From Pseudoalteromonas sp. P1-9 (GTDB lineage: Bacteria > Pseudomonadota > Gammaproteobacteria > Enterobacterales > Alteromonadaceae), in NCBI RefSeq assembly GCF_001399975.1, contig NZ_LKBD01000014.1, forward strand, positions 33,551 through 97,550: a stretch of DNA of 64,000 bases. The letters run 5' to 3'. Every line of letters begins with the position of its first letter. The stretch's first letter is position 1. The notes under the pieces were generated by a model that was not told the origin of the DNA, did not search any database, and saw only the letters and a list, made by a program, of their open reading frames with translations. This document shows positions 29,968 through 41,529 of the stretch, piece after piece. The translations under genes were made by a program, and so were the position numbers.

Positions 29968-30342
29968 TTAAAGACCCGCACGATCTTTTAACGCAGCAAT
30001 TACAGCTGAACCTGAATGACCATTTGCATCAGCCCACGCTACATCGCCACCTGCTGCTAAATCGCTTTTTGGTATCTGTTTAACAATATATTCGCCTGCG
30101 CCATCTGCGCCATTAACAATGGCGTGGCGAATTAGGTTATTACCACCGCAACTAATGCCCGCATAAACATTACGCAGTTTTACACGTGACTCTTTAAGTT
30201 TCTTACGAATACGATTTTTATCATCAGCACCTACATAGTCACAAATACTAGCAGCTAATTGCTCATTTGCATTTACTGTGTGAGAGCTTAGTAATGCAAC
30301 CGAAGATACAGATAGAGTAAATAATAATGTTGATAATTTCAT
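29968..30342 (-). CDS. Small periplasmic protein, DUF3718-like
   Basis: 124 residues with a signal peptide (cleavage near VNA-NE). The mature part has two cysteines (34 and 65) that could form a disulphide, and the pattern AASICDYV... RIRKKLKE ... YAGISCGG characteristic of DUF3718. No known function. Stands alone between terminators, convergent with the chemoreceptor. Confidence 0.72.
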   Translation of the reverse strand: MKLSTLLFTLSVSSVALLSSHTVNANEQLAASICDYVGADDKNRIRKKLKESRVKLRNVYAGISCGGNNLIRHAIVNGADGAGEYIVKQIPKSDLAAGGDVAWADANGHSGSAVIAALKDRAGL

Positions 30343-30413
30343 GGTACAGCAACCCTAGTAGCACTTTATACTTAATTTAATTGCGTTAATTCTAACAACA
30401 AGTTAAATCATCT

Positions 30414-30914
30414 TCAAGAAATTAAGCCTAATTTCTTATAAACAACAAATTGATAATGATATTGATTGGTTTCATCCGGTGCGAAGCTTTGAGTTTCTAG
30501 CACTTGCCAATCTGCAACAGCTTCGTAATCAGGAAACTGTGTGTCACCATCAACATCCAAATCTATATGCGTTAAGTATAGACGATCTGCACGGCTTAAA
30601 AAGTCTAGGTAAATTTTACCGCCACCAATAATCATAACTTCATCTACATCACAAGCCAAAGAGAGCGCATGGTCTGGGCTCTCAGCCATTATAGCACCAT
30701 CTACAACGTACTCTGGATTACGTGTGATTATAATATTATCTCGACCTGGTAATAGGCGACCGATCGATTCGTATGTACGGCGCCCCATGATGACAGGTTT
30801 GCCCAAGGTGACCGATTTAAAGTGCTTTAAATCAGCAGGAAGGTGCCATGGCATATCGTTATCTTTACCAATAATACGATTATTAGCCATCGCAGCTATC
30901 ATTGAAATCTTCAT
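30414..30914 (-). CDS. folA: Dihydrofolate reductase
   Basis: 166 residues, chromosomal FolA type. Key motifs: the ISMIAAMANNRIIG start, MPWHLPADLKHF with the catalytic acid Asp, and VIMGRRTYESIGR for NADPH binding. Reduces dihydrofolate to tetrahydrofolate. In this lineage folA commonly lies near apaH, as here. Confidence 0.96.
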   Translation of the reverse strand: MKISMIAAMANNRIIGKDNDMPWHLPADLKHFKSVTLGKPVIMGRRTYESIGRLLPGRDNIIITRNPEYVVDGAIMAESPDHALSLACDVDEVMIIGGGKIYLDFLSRADRLYLTHIDLDVDGDTQFPDYEAVADWQVLETQSFAPDETNQYHYQFVVYKKLGLIS

Positions 30915-30971
30915 AAGAAATTAATACTTTTAACCTAGTTGTTTATTATTAGTACTTTTTTATTAAATATA

Positions 30972-30995
30972 AAAAAAGGTGCGTAAGCACCTTTT
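30972..30995. terminator. Terminator of obgE
   Basis: AAAAGGTGC/GCACCTTTT stem with loop GTAA, one base beyond the obgE stop codon. Confidence 0.8.
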
Positions 30996-30996
30996 A

Positions 30997-32184
<1,188 letters not shown>

Positions 32185-32226
32185 TTATTATACCAAGACA
32201 AACGGGTTGTGCGTAATCAAGAAACA

Positions 32227-32255
32227 AAAAAAGCCCCGCAGTTGCGGGGCTTTTT
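32227..32255. terminator. Terminator of rplU-rpmA
   Basis: GCCCCGCA/TGCGGGGC stem with A-run and T-run flanks. Because it lies between rpmA and obgE it should uncouple the GTPase gene from the ribosomal genes, at least in part. Confidence 0.87.
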
Positions 32256-32269
32256 AAAATTTTTAGGGT

Positions 32270-32527
32270 TTACTCAGCGATGATGCTTACGTATTTACGA
32301 CCTAAAGGACCTTTTTGCTCAAACTGAACTTTACCGTTTGATGTTGCAAATAAAGTGTGGTCTTTACCCATACCTACGTTTGTACCTGCGTGGAACTTAG
32401 TACCACGTTGACGAACGATGATGTTACCCGCTAAAACTGATTCACCACCGTAACGCTTAACACCTAGGCGTTTACTTTCTGAATCACGACCGTTACGAGT
32501 ACTACCAGCTGCTTTCTTATGTGCCAT
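32270..32527 (-). CDS. rpmA: 50S ribosomal protein L27
   Basis: 85 residues, [19 protein letters not shown]... with the conserved basic N-terminus that reaches the peptidyl-transferase centre. Begins 17 bp after rplU. Confidence 0.98.
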   Translation of the reverse strand: MAHKKAAGSTRNGRDSESKRLGVKRYGGESVLAGNIIVRQRGTKFHAGTNVGMGKDHTLFATSNGKVQFEQKGPLGRKYVSIIAE

Positions 32528-32544
32528 CTTTCTGTACCTCTAAA

Positions 32545-32856
32545 TTAAGCGTTAATGCCAGTGATTTTAACTTCAGTGAACCACTGACGGTGACCCATTT
32601 GCTTGCGAGAATGCTTACGACGTCTAAACTTAACGATCTTAACTTTCTCACCACGACCATGAGATACAACTTCAGCTGTAACCTTACCGCCATTAACGAA
32701 AGGTGCACCAATTTCGATTTTCTCACCGTTTGCAACAAGTAATACTTTGTCAAATTCTACTGCTGCACCAGTTTCAGCCTCTAATTTCTCAAGGCGAATC
32801 GTTTGACCTTCAGTCACACGGTGCTGTTTACCACCACTTTGGAAAACCGCGTACAT
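32545..32856 (-). CDS. rplU: 50S ribosomal protein L21
   Basis: 103 residues, [14 protein letters not shown]..., with the Lys/Arg-rich [14 protein letters not shown] segment that binds 23S rRNA. First gene of rplU-rpmA, divergent from ispB. Confidence 0.98.
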   Translation of the reverse strand: MYAVFQSGGKQHRVTEGQTIRLEKLEAETGAAVEFDKVLLVANGEKIEIGAPFVNGGKVTAEVVSHGRGEKVKIVKFRRRKHSRKQMGHRQWFTEVKITGINA

Positions 32857-33147
32857 AATTAACTCCGTTCTGCGCCCTCAAATCGACGCAACTTAATAAT
32901 CTTCGATAGGGCGCGAAGTCTACGCGAAATCAGAGCGTAGCGCAAGCCTATTTTCATAAAAAAGACTAAATATATTGCGTGTTGTAAGGCACACTAAAAA
33001 ATTTAATATTAATGGCGACGATTCTACCTAATTAAAGCGCTGTAGAAAACTATTATTTTACATAAAATATTGATTCTACTCAGTGCCAAAAATAGTGTAC
33101 AATCCCCGCAAATCAGCGGATTTTACCTCTTTACTTGTTGGAGACCC

Positions 33148-34119
33148 ATGGATATAAAAGCGATCCAAGCCTTAACAGAACAAGATATGTTGGCGGTTAA
33201 TCAACTAATCGAACAACAACTGCAATCGAACGTTGCGCTTGTCAATCAATTGGGGCTTTATATTGTCAATAGCGGTGGCAAACGCATTCGCCCAATACTT
33301 TCAATCCTCGCTGCAAAAGCGTTAGGACACACAGGTAATGAGCATATTCGTCTAGCAACCATCGTAGAATTTATCCATACCGCTACACTTTTACACGACG
33401 ACGTTGTTGACGAATCACTTCTACGTCGCGGAAACCCAACAGCTAATGCTGAATTTGGCAATGCAGCCAGCGTGCTTGTTGGTGATTTTATCTACACTCG
33501 TGCTTTCCAGCTGATGGTTGGTTTCAATAAGATGCAAGTAATGGATATTTTTGCTCATGCAACGAACGTTATTGCTGAAGGCGAAGTACTGCAACTAATG
33601 AATTGTAACGACCCTAATACTAGCGAAGAAAGCTATATGCAGGTCATTTATAGTAAAACGGCAAAATTATTTGAAGCCGCAACTGAACTAGCTGCTATTA
33701 TTACAGAACAAGATGAAGACGTAATAAACGGATTAAAGTTTTATGGCATGCACCTTGGTACTGCCTTCCAACTCGTCGATGATGTGCTCGATTACAGCGC
33801 AAACCAAGCTGAACTAGGTAAATCAATTGGTGACGATCTAGCAGAAGGTAAGCCAACATTACCTTTGATCTACGCAATGCAAAATGGATCACAAGCGCAA
33901 GCTGAATTGATCCGAGGTGCAATTGAAAAAGCTGATGGCAAAGATTACCTAGATAAAGTTCTCGCTATTCTTGAAGAAACCAATGCGTTAGCACTCACAA
34001 TGCAAAAAGCACAAGAAGAAGCTGAGAAAGCAATTAACTACCTTTCTGTACTGCCAAATTCAGAGTATAAAGATGCATTAATTGCACTTGCTAAGTTATC
34101 AGTCGATAGAAAATACTAA
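33148..34119 (+). CDS. ispB: Octaprenyl diphosphate synthase IspB
   Basis: 323 residues from the ATG preceded by TTGGAG; an upstream extension to 33070 lacks support. Two Asp-rich prenyl-synthase motifs are present, HDDVVDES and LVDDVLDY. Makes the ubiquinone/menaquinone side chain from IPP and FPP. Divergent from rplU-rpmA, the standard order. Confidence 0.95.
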   Translation: MDIKAIQALTEQDMLAVNQLIEQQLQSNVALVNQLGLYIVNSGGKRIRPILSILAAKALGHTGNEHIRLATIVEFIHTATLLHDDVVDESLLRRGNPTANAEFGNAASVLVGDFIYTRAFQLMVGFNKMQVMDIFAHATNVIAEGEVLQLMNCNDPNTSEESYMQVIYSKTAKLFEAATELAAIITEQDEDVINGLKFYGMHLGTAFQLVDDVLDYSANQAELGKSIGDDLAEGKPTLPLIYAMQNGSQAQAELIRGAIEKADGKDYLDKVLAILEETNALALTMQKAQEEAEKAINYLSVLPNSEYKDALIALAKLSVDRKY

Positions 34120-34162
34120 TCAAACTGAGCTTTGCTTTAAATAAACACTATATTATTTAAAT

Positions 34163-34192
34163 AAAAAACCGCTGATAATCAGCGGTTTTTTA
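34163..34192. terminator. Bidirectional terminator after ispB
   Basis: ACCGCTGAT/ATCAGCGGT stem with A and T flanks. May also end rpoS transcription after it passes through the inverted-repeat element. Confidence 0.82.
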
Positions 34193-34208
34193 TTTTTAAC
34201 TGGTTGTT

Positions 34209-34370
34209 ATACCAATTCAATTAAGTAGCTGATCATCCTAGTGGACTAAATATCATGCTAACTGCGTTAGAATTTATCAATGTAGAGCAACTACATAAGA
34301 AAAATTCTGACTTGTTACCATTTCATTTATCCAGCGCTATCCCTGCTCACATGCTTAACAGAATTGGTAT
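34209..34370. repeat. MITE-like element with ATACCAATTC inverted ends
   Basis: 162-bp non-coding segment bounded by ATACCAATTC (34209-34218) and GAATTGGTAT (34361-34370). Inside is a nested hairpin: AGAATTT (34269) with AAATTCT (34302) and TGTAG (34281) with CTACA (34291). It ends 6 bp from the rpoS stop codon. The short ends and internal palindrome resemble small repeats common in Alteromonadales (my recollection); only one clear copy lies in this window. Confidence 0.6.
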
Positions 34371-34376
34371 TATTTA

Positions 34377-35333
34377 TTAAGCTCTAAATAGCGATTCAAT
34401 ATTCAAGCCTTGGTGTGTTAACACCTCTTTTAATCGACGCAACGCTTCAACCTGAATTTGTCTTACGCGTTCGCGTGTTAATCCAATTTCTTTACCTACA
34501 TCTTCAAGCGTTGAAGGTTCATAGCCAAGCAATCCAAAGCGTCGTGCTAACACTTCACGCTGTTTCGCATTAAGTTCTTCAAGCCAATGCACAATATTAT
34601 TGTGAATGTCTTGGTCTTGAATTTCACCTTCGGGACCACGCCCCTTTTCATCTGCAATGATATCTAATAACGCTTTATCTGAATCACCGCCGATTGGTGT
34701 ATCAACAGAGCTGATCTTTTCGTTAAGACGCAGCATTTTACTCACATCTTCAACAGGGCGATCAAGCTTCTCTGCTATTTCTTCTGCGGTTGGTTCATGG
34801 TCAAGCTTTTGTGTCAATTCTCGTGCTGTACGTAAATAAACATTAAGCTCTTTAACAACATGGATCGGTAAGCGAATCGTGCGTGTTTGGTTCATAATCG
34901 CACGTTCAATGGTTTGACGGATCCACCAAGTTGCGTATGTAGAAAATCTAAATCCACGTTCGGGATCAAATTTCTCTACCGCTCTGATCAGGCCTAAATT
35001 ACCTTCTTCGATGAGATCTAATAGTGCCAGCCCACGATTGTTATAACGACGCGCTATTTTGACCACTAAACGTAGATTACTTTCAATCATGCGTTTTCGT
35101 GATGCTTCGCATCCTCGTAAAGCCTTGCGTGCAAAGAATACTTCTTCTTCTGCACTAAGTAGTGGTGAAAAGCCGATTTCGCCGAGATAAAGTTGTGTAG
35201 CATCTAAATTTTTAACAACTTCTTCTTTTGCGAAGATTTCGTCTTCTGTATCTTCGATTTCTTCCAAAACCTCGTCTTTAACATCCATATCAACGTTTAG
35301 TTCTGTACTATTTTCTTTCTTTGTGCGTCCCAT
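34377..35333 (-). CDS. rpoS: RNA polymerase sigma factor RpoS
   Basis: 318 residues. Region 1.2 ([12 protein letters not shown]), region 2 ([12 protein letters not shown]..., [17 protein letters not shown]) and region 4 ([27 protein letters not shown]) are all visible; no degenerate stretches. Start at 35333 because GGGAGG lies 6 nt before it and directly abuts the other ATG at 35339. Master regulator of stationary phase and stress. Last gene of the ftsB-rpoS cluster; in E. coli its main promoter lies inside nlpD. Confidence 0.96.
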   Translation of the reverse strand: MGRTKKENSTELNVDMDVKDEVLEEIEDTEDEIFAKEEVVKNLDATQLYLGEIGFSPLLSAEEEVFFARKALRGCEASRKRMIESNLRLVVKIARRYNNRGLALLDLIEEGNLGLIRAVEKFDPERGFRFSTYATWWIRQTIERAIMNQTRTIRLPIHVVKELNVYLRTARELTQKLDHEPTAEEIAEKLDRPVEDVSKMLRLNEKISSVDTPIGGDSDKALLDIIADEKGRGPEGEIQDQDIHNNIVHWLEELNAKQREVLARRFGLLGYEPSTLEDVGKEIGLTRERVRQIQVEALRRLKEVLTHQGLNIESLFRA

Positions 35334-35396
35334 AAGCATCCTCCCGAGTCATTCAGTGACCTTTAAACACTAAAACACGTTCGCGCCCCAACTAAC

Positions 35397-36221
35397 TTAG
35401 CGTGGCAAATACCTTAATGGGTTAACCGATTTACCTCGGTATCTTACTTCAAACCTCAGTCCAACCGACTTAGCTTCAGAGTTACCCATAGTGGCTATTT
35501 TTTGCCTAGCTGTAACTTTTTGCTTTTCTTTTACCAAAATTTTTTGGTTGTGAGCGTATGCCGTTAGATAATCATCATTATGTTTCACTATGATTAAATT
35601 GCCATACCCTCTTAACGCACTTCCCGCATAAACAACAATACCGTCTGCTGCTGCAAGAATGTCAGTCCCTAACTTATTTTTTATTAGAATTCCTTTATAG
35701 CCGTTTTCTTTTCCCGAAAACTTGCGGGCTATACGACCTTTAGCAGGCCAATACCAGCGCAACTTACCAGATGCTTTCGCTATCTTTTGTTGCTTTTTTA
35801 AACTGGCTTGATTTTCAACATACTCTTGTTGTTTTTTCTGATCAAGTGGTTTTTTTAATGAATTGTTATTTTTTTGTTTGTTTTTGGTGGACTTGCTACT
35901 AGTGACCGTGTATTTTTTTGCCTTTTTTGCACGTTTAGGTGGTGATACTAAGTGTATTATTTGACCTGGAAATATGGTGTAAGGTGCTTTGATGCCATTG
36001 ATCTTAGCGAGATCACGGAAGTCTTTGTTTGATCTAAAAGCGATCGAGTAAAGGGTTTCACCTTTCTTAACTTTATAGTTACTTCCATTAATTTTAATTT
36101 TTTGTTGCGAACTACTCTTACCAGATGAAAGATTTGATACAGGTGCTGGCGTTGTTCTGCTACTGCACGCTATTAACTGAAGACAGATTAAGCAAATTAG
36201 TAGTTGAGTTAACGAACGCAT
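35397..36221 (-). CDS. nlpD: Lipoprotein NlpD (LysM plus degenerate M23), amidase activator
   Basis: 274 residues: lipoprotein signal (QLIACSS), LysM domain (about 45-95, KVKKGETLYSIAFRS), a Lys/Gln-rich linker, and a C-terminal LytM/M23 domain. The catalytic histidines are changed (GYKGILI at the first site; LRFEVR instead of HFE), so it should not cut peptidoglycan but activate an amidase such as AmiC during division. The ATG at 36221 has AGGTGAT before it; a GTG lies 9 nt upstream. Confidence 0.92.
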   Translation of the reverse strand: MRSLTQLLICLICLQLIACSSRTTPAPVSNLSSGKSSSQQKIKINGSNYKVKKGETLYSIAFRSNKDFRDLAKINGIKAPYTIFPGQIIHLVSPPKRAKKAKKYTVTSSKSTKNKQKNNNSLKKPLDQKKQQEYVENQASLKKQQKIAKASGKLRWYWPAKGRIARKFSGKENGYKGILIKNKLGTDILAAADGIVVYAGSALRGYGNLIIVKHNDDYLTAYAHNQKILVKEKQKVTARQKIATMGNSEAKSVGLRFEVRYRGKSVNPLRYLPR

Positions 36222-36230
36222 TAATATCAC

Positions 36231-36875
36231 CTAGTTAATTGCGCCAGCAACCAGCGGTACAAATCTTACAGGTTCTAATGTTTGCGTAATAAATTCGTGA
36301 CCTTGACGCTTCACTGCAACTAAGTTCTGTTGCTCATTACCGCCTACTGGAGAAATAAGCACCCCGCCTTCATTGAGCTGTTCCAGTAATGCCTGTGGCA
36401 ACTCACTCGCTGCGGCTGTAACAATAACTCCATCGTAAGGCGCATTAGATTGCCAGCCTTGCCAACCATCAGCGTGTTTCATAGTGACATTAAATAAATC
36501 AAGCTGGTGTAAACGTCTTTTCGCTTGCCATTGCAATGCTTTAATTCGCTCAACTGAATAAACCGAGCGAAAACACTGGGCGAGAATTGCGGATTGATAA
36601 CCTGAGCCAGTGCCAATTTCTAATACCTTGGCATTTGAACCTATGAGTTGTAACAAAAGCTCGGTCATACGCGCAACAATAAAAGGCTGAGAAATTGTTT
36701 GTCCCAAACCAATAGGTAACGCGGTATTTTGATACGATTTGTGTTTTAACACGTCATCTACAAACAAATGGCGTGGTGTAGCAGCAATAGCATCCAATAC
36801 TTGCTGAGATCGAATGCCTTGCTCATAAACTAATTGTGCGAGTTGATGCGCACTACGACGATAATTATTCAACAC
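36231..36875 (-). CDS. pcm: Protein-L-isoaspartate O-methyltransferase
   Basis: 214 residues, SAM motif [16 protein letters not shown] and the family [16 protein letters not shown] segments. Starts repair of isomerised Asp/Asn residues in aged proteins. Overlaps surE by 11 nt, the usual surE-pcm-nlpD-rpoS stress cluster. Confidence 0.95.
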   Translation of the reverse strand: MLNNYRRSAHQLAQLVYEQGIRSQQVLDAIAATPRHLFVDDVLKHKSYQNTALPIGLGQTISQPFIVARMTELLLQLIGSNAKVLEIGTGSGYQSAILAQCFRSVYSVERIKALQWQAKRRLHQLDLFNVTMKHADGWQGWQSNAPYDGVIVTAAASELPQALLEQLNEGGVLISPVGGNEQQNLVAVKRQGHEFITQTLEPVRFVPLVAGAIN

Positions 36876-37629
36876 CTGAAATATTCAATCCTTCAACCCA
36901 AGATTCCATTTTTGCAAGACTCGATTTTGCCGTCATATCAACTGTCAACGGAGTAACTGATGCGTAATGATTAGCTACCGCAAAAAAATCAGTGCCATCG
37001 CCAGCATCTTGAGCTTCACCTAAATGACCATACCAATATATTTTTCGACCCCACGGATCTATTTGTTCTTGCATGGTTTCAGCTTTGTGACGTGAACCTA
37101 AGCGCGTAACCTTAATGCCTTTTAAATCAGCAAGCGGAATGTCGGGTACATTCAAATTAATAATTTGGTCAGGCCCAAGTGGATGCGCTTTTATTTCCTT
37201 GATAATGGAAACAGCAACGGCAGCTGCGGTATCGTAATGTGCCTCCTGTTTTGAGCACAAAGATACGGCAATCGCTGGTAATCCTAAAAAGCGCCCTTCA
37301 CTGGCGGCTGCCACCGTACCTGAATACAAGGTATCGTCACCTAAATTAGCGCCATTATTTATGCCCGCCACAACTAAATCTGGGGTAAAATCGAGCAGTT
37401 TATTAATTGCCAATTGCACACAATCACTCGGCGTACCGTTAACCGATATAAAACCATTATCATATTGATGTGTTCTTAACGGGTTTAATAAGGTGAGTGA
37501 GTTACTTGCACCACTACAATTTCTATCAGGTGCAACCACCACCACTTCCGCTATCTGCGCTAGGGCGTGATAGAGTACTTCAATCCCTTTTGCATTTACG
37601 CCATCATCATTGCTCAGCAAGATTTTCAT
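36865..37629 (-). CDS. surE: 5'/3'-nucleotidase SurE
   Basis: 254 residues with the metal site [13 protein letters not shown] at the N-terminus and the GxPSDCV loop ([11 protein letters not shown]). Dephosphorylates nucleoside monophosphates in stationary phase. Overlaps truD by 23 nt. Confidence 0.95.
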   Translation of the reverse strand: MKILLSNDDGVNAKGIEVLYHALAQIAEVVVVAPDRNCSGASNSLTLLNPLRTHQYDNGFISVNGTPSDCVQLAINKLLDFTPDLVVAGINNGANLGDDTLYSGTVAAASEGRFLGLPAIAVSLCSKQEAHYDTAAAVAVSIIKEIKAHPLGPDQIINLNVPDIPLADLKGIKVTRLGSRHKAETMQEQIDPWGRKIYWYGHLGEAQDAGDGTDFFAVANHYASVTPLTVDMTAKSSLAKMESWVEGLNISGVE

Positions 37630-38647
37630 TATTATCCTTATTCTTTAAAGAAACATCTTGGCACTCTGCAAGCTCACGCAGTACGGCCGTTGCAAAACAC
37701 CCTTTCGGCAAACTAAAACTAAACTCTATCATATCTTGCGTGACTTCAAGCACTTCAAATTTTTCAGGGTAAAGTCGCATATTTCTACGTTCAGCTTTAA
37801 GGCCAAGTTGTGAAAGGTTTTCATGCCAGCAAGCGAATGGTGCTAACCACTCTTTTTCAAGCTCTGTAACGCCCTGATCGCCTTTACCAACCAAAGGTGC
37901 TGATAAGTGAATATCTCCATAAGCCAAACGATTGACTGTTTCAAGGCTAATACGCTCTTTAAAAAAGGCATTACTACCATCTAGTAGGAACACTTCTTCG
38001 ACCATCGTTTTTGCAATACCATATTGCGCAATACGTTGGCTTACAATTTGATTAAAGATATGAGAGCGTGCAGCTGAAATAACAATGCCACGCAGCTTAC
38101 GGTCGTGGATTTCTTTACCTGAGAACAACTGCTCTGCCAGCGTTAAGTTGTGTCCATCATGACCAAAACGTTGTGCACCAAAATAATTAGGCACACCTTG
38201 GCGAACCGCATTAATACGTGTCAAAATGTCCTCAACCATACTGCAGCGTCTAAGCGCAATCGTAAAACGGTTCGCTTTATGGCAACCTGTTTTTAACTTT
38301 CGATTATGCCTAACTTGCTGAAGTACTTTCACACTGTCGCTATTCAGCGCTGAAAAGTCGATGTGTTTTTTAATCGGTACCGGTACGCTAAACCATTGCG
38401 ATGTCACTGCATTGCGGTCTTTTAAACCAGGGAAACTTACATTTCGCGCTTGCGTGCCCGCTATTTTAGCGATTTGCTTGGCAATATATTGGGTATTTTC
38501 TCCCATTTTTATTACCTGTAAACATACATGCTCGCCACTTCCGCTAAGCTCAAAACCGAGTTCTTCATCTACTCGGAAATCTTCAGCACTGGTTTTAAAT
38601 TCGGCGGTCGAATTAGGTTTGCCGTATAAATAACTTAAGTTATCCAT
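37607..38647 (-). CDS. truD: tRNA pseudouridine(13) synthase TruD
   Basis: 346 residues. Motif [14 protein letters not shown] carries the catalytic Asp (about residue 77), and [12 protein letters not shown] is the conserved substrate segment. Modifies U13 of tRNA-Glu. Overlaps ispF by 8 nt. Confidence 0.95.
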   Translation of the reverse strand: MDNLSYLYGKPNSTAEFKTSAEDFRVDEELGFELSGSGEHVCLQVIKMGENTQYIAKQIAKIAGTQARNVSFPGLKDRNAVTSQWFSVPVPIKKHIDFSALNSDSVKVLQQVRHNRKLKTGCHKANRFTIALRRCSMVEDILTRINAVRQGVPNYFGAQRFGHDGHNLTLAEQLFSGKEIHDRKLRGIVISAARSHIFNQIVSQRIAQYGIAKTMVEEVFLLDGSNAFFKERISLETVNRLAYGDIHLSAPLVGKGDQGVTELEKEWLAPFACWHENLSQLGLKAERRNMRLYPEKFEVLEVTQDMIEFSFSLPKGCFATAVLRELAECQDVSLKNKDNNENLAEQ

Positions 38648-39113
38648 TTACGAGTAACACCACGGCATGGCTTTCAATGCCTTCTTTACGACCAGCAAAG
38701 CCCAGTTTTTCAGTGGTTGTTGCTTTCACATTCACTTGGTCGATTTGAATATTTAAGTCTTCGGCAATCACTTCACGCATTGCATTTATGTGTGGCGCCA
38801 TTTTTGGTGCTTGTGCAACAATCGTGATATCAGTATTGCCAACTTGGTAACCGCGCTCAGTCATTAGCGACACCACATGACGCAATAAAATTCGGCTATC
38901 GATGTTTTCAAATTCTGCGGCGGTATCTGGAAAATGTTTGCCAATATCACCAAGGGCTAATGCCCCTAAAATTGCATCACACAATGCATGAATCGCTACA
39001 TCACCATCAGAATGCGCTAAAAAACCAAATTCATAATCAATTTTTACGCCTGCAATTGTTAGCGGTCCTTCACCACCAAACTTATGCACGTCATAACCAT
39101 GACCTATTCGCAT
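38640..39113 (-). CDS. ispF: 2-C-methyl-D-erythritol 2,4-cyclodiphosphate synthase IspF
   Basis: 157 residues. Metal ligands in [25 protein letters not shown] and GDIGKHFPD. Fifth step of the MEP isoprenoid pathway, coupled to IspD by a 10-nt overlap. Confidence 0.97.
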   Translation of the reverse strand: MRIGHGYDVHKFGGEGPLTIAGVKIDYEFGFLAHSDGDVAIHALCDAILGALALGDIGKHFPDTAAEFENIDSRILLRHVVSLMTERGYQVGNTDITIVAQAPKMAPHINAMREVIAEDLNIQIDQVNVKATTTEKLGFAGRKEGIESHAVVLLVNG

Positions 39114-39814
39114 GTGTCGTTCTCCAAAATTTGCTTCGCAATCAAAAACTCTGCGATTGCAATATCATCAGGGGTAGTCAATTTAATATTATCTGCACGG
39201 CTCGATACTAATTGTACTTTTCCACCAGCCCATTCAATAGCTGATGCTTCATCAGTAATTACAACGTTTTCGTTTAAAGCATTAGTCAGTGCGGCGGTTA
39301 AATCGTTCAGTAAAAACATTTGCGGTGTTTGCGCCTGCCAAAGAGCTTCTCTTGGTACTGTCGCTTCAACAAACTCACTACCCTGCTTTATAGTATCTCG
39401 CACCTTACTTGCTAAAATGCCACCACAGTGACGCGATTGACAATGTGAAATGAGTGTACGTATATCGCTCGGTAAAACCAGCGGCCGCGCGGCATCATGT
39501 ACCAAAACCCAGTCAACTAGATGATTAGTTGTTAGGTAATTCAGTGCATTTAATACTGAATCTGCACGTTCCTTCCCCCCCAATACAGTTACAACGTTAT
39601 CGGGTAAGGTTAAATCTGGAAAGTAAGCGTCATTTTCACTGATAGCAACAATAATCAATGCATTGGGTATCGTTGCTTTTAGCTTATTAATGGTGTGTTC
39701 TAATACCGTTTTGTCGCCAAGTTGAATATATTGCTTTGGCTTATCGGACTGCATTCTTGCCCCAACACCTGCAGCAGGGACAACAAATGCAAAAGAGGGA
39801 TTAATATCTGTCAT
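39104..39814 (-). CDS. ispD: 2-C-methyl-D-erythritol 4-phosphate cytidylyltransferase IspD
   Basis: 236 residues with the nucleotidyltransferase signature [18 protein letters not shown] (about 12-29) and the catalytic VHDAARPL region. Third step of the MEP pathway. Overlaps ftsB by 14 nt. Confidence 0.96.
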   Translation of the reverse strand: MTDINPSFAFVVPAAGVGARMQSDKPKQYIQLGDKTVLEHTINKLKATIPNALIIVAISENDAYFPDLTLPDNVVTVLGGKERADSVLNALNYLTTNHLVDWVLVHDAARPLVLPSDIRTLISHCQSRHCGGILASKVRDTIKQGSEFVEATVPREALWQAQTPQMFLLNDLTAALTNALNENVVITDEASAIEWAGGKVQLVSSRADNIKLTTPDDIAIAEFLIAKQILENDTCE

Positions 39815-40085
39815 TTTTATGTGTTACGCGAAAAAAGGTTTCGCCTTGTTTAATCATACCCAACTCGTTGCGTGCTCGCTCCTCAATGCCCTCAAGGCCA
39901 AGTTTGAGGTCTTCCACATCTGCTTTCAGTAATTTGTTTCGTTTTTCTAATCTAGCGTTTACTTTAGTATGTTGAGTAACGGCAGACTGCAGTTTTTTAT
40001 AGTCTTTTACGCCGTGATGACCAAACCAAAGTTGGTATTGCAAACTTGCAAATAAACACAAAAGCGCTAACTGAAATAATCGCAT
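39801..40085 (-). CDS. ftsB: Cell division protein FtsB
   Basis: 94 residues: one N-terminal transmembrane helix (MRLFQLALLCLFASLQYQLWFG), then a coiled coil (about 25-70), then the ARNELGMIKQGE motif typical of FtsB. Part of the FtsQLB divisome complex. Precedes ispD as in E. coli. Confidence 0.94.
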   Translation of the reverse strand: MRLFQLALLCLFASLQYQLWFGHHGVKDYKKLQSAVTQHTKVNARLEKRNKLLKADVEDLKLGLEGIEERARNELGMIKQGETFFRVTHKNDRY

Positions 40086-40094
40086 AGTGAATTT

Positions 40095-40727
40095 CTATTT
40101 TTGAGTTATAAATGGGTGTTTAAAATCTTGCCAATTAATTCGTGCTGCAAGTAACATTTCGCGTAGCGTTAACACTCTGGGTGTTGTTGCACGGCCGAGT
40201 AACCACACATGGCCACAACACGCCGCAGAAAACGCAGTTTTACTTGGCTTTAATACCTGAATACCAACACCTTCTTGTGATTTGCCTGCCTTATCAACCC
40301 AACCAAATTGATTGCAGTGAAAGCCCGACGCGGTTACTTCATCAACGCTATCGATTCTAACAGTTGAATACTCAGCGTCATATACTAAAACCGGAATAAT
40401 TAAACCAACAAAGGCGTTTTTACCAAAAAATAGCGTATTTTTCTCTAAATCGTACTTAGGTAGGTTACGCGATTGCTTGGCAATCCAACTGCCATTTTGA
40501 GTATCCAAAGTTAACGGACTATTGCCGTCTAAAATATGACTGGCGGCTTTTTCAATATAATATGGAAGGCTTGCAAAACGACGCTGTAATCGCTCTACAT
40601 CATTAAATGATTCTTTACTCAAACGATGGATTTCACGAACATAAAACGTATTACACAACGCATTATATGCATTGCTTTTTGACGAACTGCGCCAAAGCTC
40701 TGTTTGTTCTTTACACCCTGTTTGCAC
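40095..40727 (-). CDS. Conserved-looking protein of unknown function upstream of ftsB
   Basis: 210 residues, not recognised. The start is a GTG at 40727 directly after an in-frame TAA, without a clear ribosome site; there is no other start for more than 190 codons. No signal peptide or transmembrane helix is obvious. A notable motif is a Cys-Cys pair in SAACCGHVWLLG near the C-terminus. It ends 9 bp before ftsB, so it is probably the first gene of the ftsB-rpoS transcription unit. Confidence 0.65.
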   Translation of the reverse strand: MQTGCKEQTELWRSSSKSNAYNALCNTFYVREIHRLSKESFNDVERLQRRFASLPYYIEKAASHILDGNSPLTLDTQNGSWIAKQSRNLPKYDLEKNTLFFGKNAFVGLIIPVLVYDAEYSTVRIDSVDEVTASGFHCNQFGWVDKAGKSQEGVGIQVLKPSKTAFSAACCGHVWLLGRATTPRVLTLREMLLAARINWQDFKHPFITQK

Positions 40728-40936
40728 TTATAAAAAACCCACCAAATACACTTAAGTAACCATAGTACATGATTCTATATTTGGATGTAATATAAGCAGT
40801 TGCTTAATCAAAGTATATGCTTAGTGAAGTTTTAGATAACTTTAATTAAATAAGCTGAACAGCATGACAGCAATGGATGGGAAAAATGGGCGTTAATGAG
40901 TTAAATGAAAAGTTATCGTTACAAGCAACAAACGCA

Positions 40937-41410
40937 TCAATCGACGCGCTTGCCTAGCTTTGCATAACCAGTTTCTAAAAACTGCACAACCTGATGGCGT
41001 TTTTTACCAATCAGTAAACAGCCGTCGCTCATAAACAGAAAATTTAACCACGTCGATTTAAATGTACGCCAATCAGTTTCAATAACATGCTTTCGCGATA
41101 AGCAATAATAAACGGTTGTGTTCTCGTCCCAATCAAGGTGATTAATAATTTCTTCAGGAAGCGCTTCGTCATTATCCCACGCAGATTCCCACTTCACTGA
41201 ATTACTCCATGTTTTACCATTACCCGGCCAATCTTTAGTGTCGAAAAAATCAGGATGATCTTTTTCACGGCTGACAAATGTACACCATAAATTTGTTGCA
41301 CGACTATCTGACATTGGCTTTATTTTAGAAAATAAATTTTCTTCGATAGGCAGTTGTTGATGACGAAATGCCCACGCATATTTAAAATCATCAAGGGAAA
41401 TGTAGTTCAT
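40937..41410 (-). CDS. DUF2947-like cytoplasmic protein
   Basis: 157 residues rich in Trp (9) and acidic residues, starting MNYISLDDFKYAWAFRHQQLP, which I associate with DUF2947 of Vibrio and Alteromonadales. No signal or membrane segment. Function unknown. Monocistronic. Confidence 0.65.
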   Translation of the reverse strand: MNYISLDDFKYAWAFRHQQLPIEENLFSKIKPMSDSRATNLWCTFVSREKDHPDFFDTKDWPGNGKTWSNSVKWESAWDNDEALPEEIINHLDWDENTTVYYCLSRKHVIETDWRTFKSTWLNFLFMSDGCLLIGKKRHQVVQFLETGYAKLGKRVD

Positions 41411-41529
41411 ACTCGGTCAAATCAGTAAAAAGTCATGAAACTATACCACAATTGATGTTTAAGCTAAATCACAGTAATGGCAGAGCATAGAAATAGATAG
41501 AAAAGTAAAACACAAAAAAATCTAACTAG

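Noticed and set aside
40886..40957. 23-codon ORF MGVNELNEK... with GGGA before it
   Set aside because: It is very short, overlaps the 3' end of the DUF2947 gene antisense, and has no terminator; it could be a gene remnant.
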